This document shows, piece by piece, positions 6,544-6,575 of a stretch of 6,575 nucleotides of DNA (within the stretch, counting starts at the first letter, position 1; each line of letters begins with the position of its first letter). The DNA is taken from the NCBI GenBank assembly GCA_023388675.1, contig JAEWFU010000076.1:1-6575 (forward strand). Direction: 5' to 3'. Position numbers and translations under genes: made by a program. The notes beneath the pieces were generated by a model. The model saw nothing but the letters and a program-made list of their open reading frames with translations. It did no database searches and was not told where the DNA came from. Source of the DNA: Pseudomonadota bacterium. Lineage in GTDB: Bacteria > Pseudomonadota > Alphaproteobacteria > Rhizobiales > Rhizobiaceae.

Positions 6544-6575
6544 GTGGAAACCATAAAACTCAAATCACCTGTTGA
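6544..6575 (+). CDS. 5' end of a second, divergent aldehyde dehydrogenase copy (truncated at right edge)
   Basis: GTG at 6544 is preceded by GGAGA at 6532-6536 with a 7-base gap, the same arrangement as the complete aldehyde dehydrogenase on the other strand. The ten visible codons read METIKLKSPV, identical to the start of that protein. The only nucleotide difference is GTT against GTC for Val10, a synonymous change. Only 32 bases are in the window, so whether the copy is full length, broken, or an assembly artefact cannot be seen. Confidence 0.72.
   Translation, partial: METIKLKSPV

Larger units (their letters stand above)
6317..6575. repeat. large inverted repeat (107/108-bp arms, 44-base centre)
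   Basis: The left arm (6317-6423) and the reverse complement of the right arm (6468-6575) match over their whole length except for one substitution (G at 6319 against the complement of T at 6573) and one extra base in the right arm (CCC at 6526-6528 against CC in the left). The arms include the first ~10 codons of an aldehyde dehydrogenase, its ribosome binding site, its leader and a REP-like unit. The right arm reaches the window edge, so the true repeat may be longer. The 44-base centre (6424-6467) contains the small hairpins GCATCG/CGATGC (6430-6447) and GGTTC/GAACC (6452-6463). Confidence 0.92.

Overview
The window looks like chromosomal DNA of an alphaproteobacterium, probably of the Hyphomicrobiales (Rhizobiales; for example a Mesorhizobium/Phyllobacteriaceae-type genome). 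This rests on the GC-rich coding style, the flavour of the ModA, ModC, VOC and ALDH proteins, and two kinds of intergenic palindromic repeat (cores like GAGCGAAGCGAGG and CTCATCCTGAGG) that are common in that order. The assignment is recognition from memory, not a search.

Layout. Positions 3-305 (+) hold the end of an unrecognised gene entering from the left. Positions 324-2890 (+) are a complete molybdate ABC transporter operon: modA (periplasmic binding protein), modB (permease; its true start is probably a non-standard CTG near 1131 rather than the ATG at 1212) and modC (ATPase with C-terminal Mop/TOBE domain). A GC-rich hairpin sits between modA and modB, and modB and modC overlap by one base. 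Positions 3025-3471 (+) encode a small PhnB-like VOC/glyoxalase-superfamily protein. It ends at a 12-bp perfect hairpin (3503-3534) that separates it from convergent genes.

On the minus strand, an aldehyde dehydrogenase (6348 to 4966) is followed by an iron-dependent alcohol dehydrogenase (4764 to 3583). Together they could oxidise an unidentified alcohol to its acid through an aldehyde. The 201-bp gap between them is mostly one large imperfect palindrome (4783-4943).

The most striking feature is at the right edge. The aldehyde dehydrogenase start, its ribosome binding site and its leader are repeated in inverted orientation. The result is a 107/108-bp nearly perfect inverted repeat around a 44-base centre, and a second, divergent copy of the same gene begins at 6544 (+) and runs off the window. 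The arms differ by one inserted base in the leader and one synonymous codon change, so the second arm is not a simple mirror image. It is either a real inverted gene duplication with its junction in a REP-like element, or an assembly fold-back. No phage, CRISPR, tRNA, rRNA or transposase gene was seen, and no gene-free stretch exceeds 300 bases.
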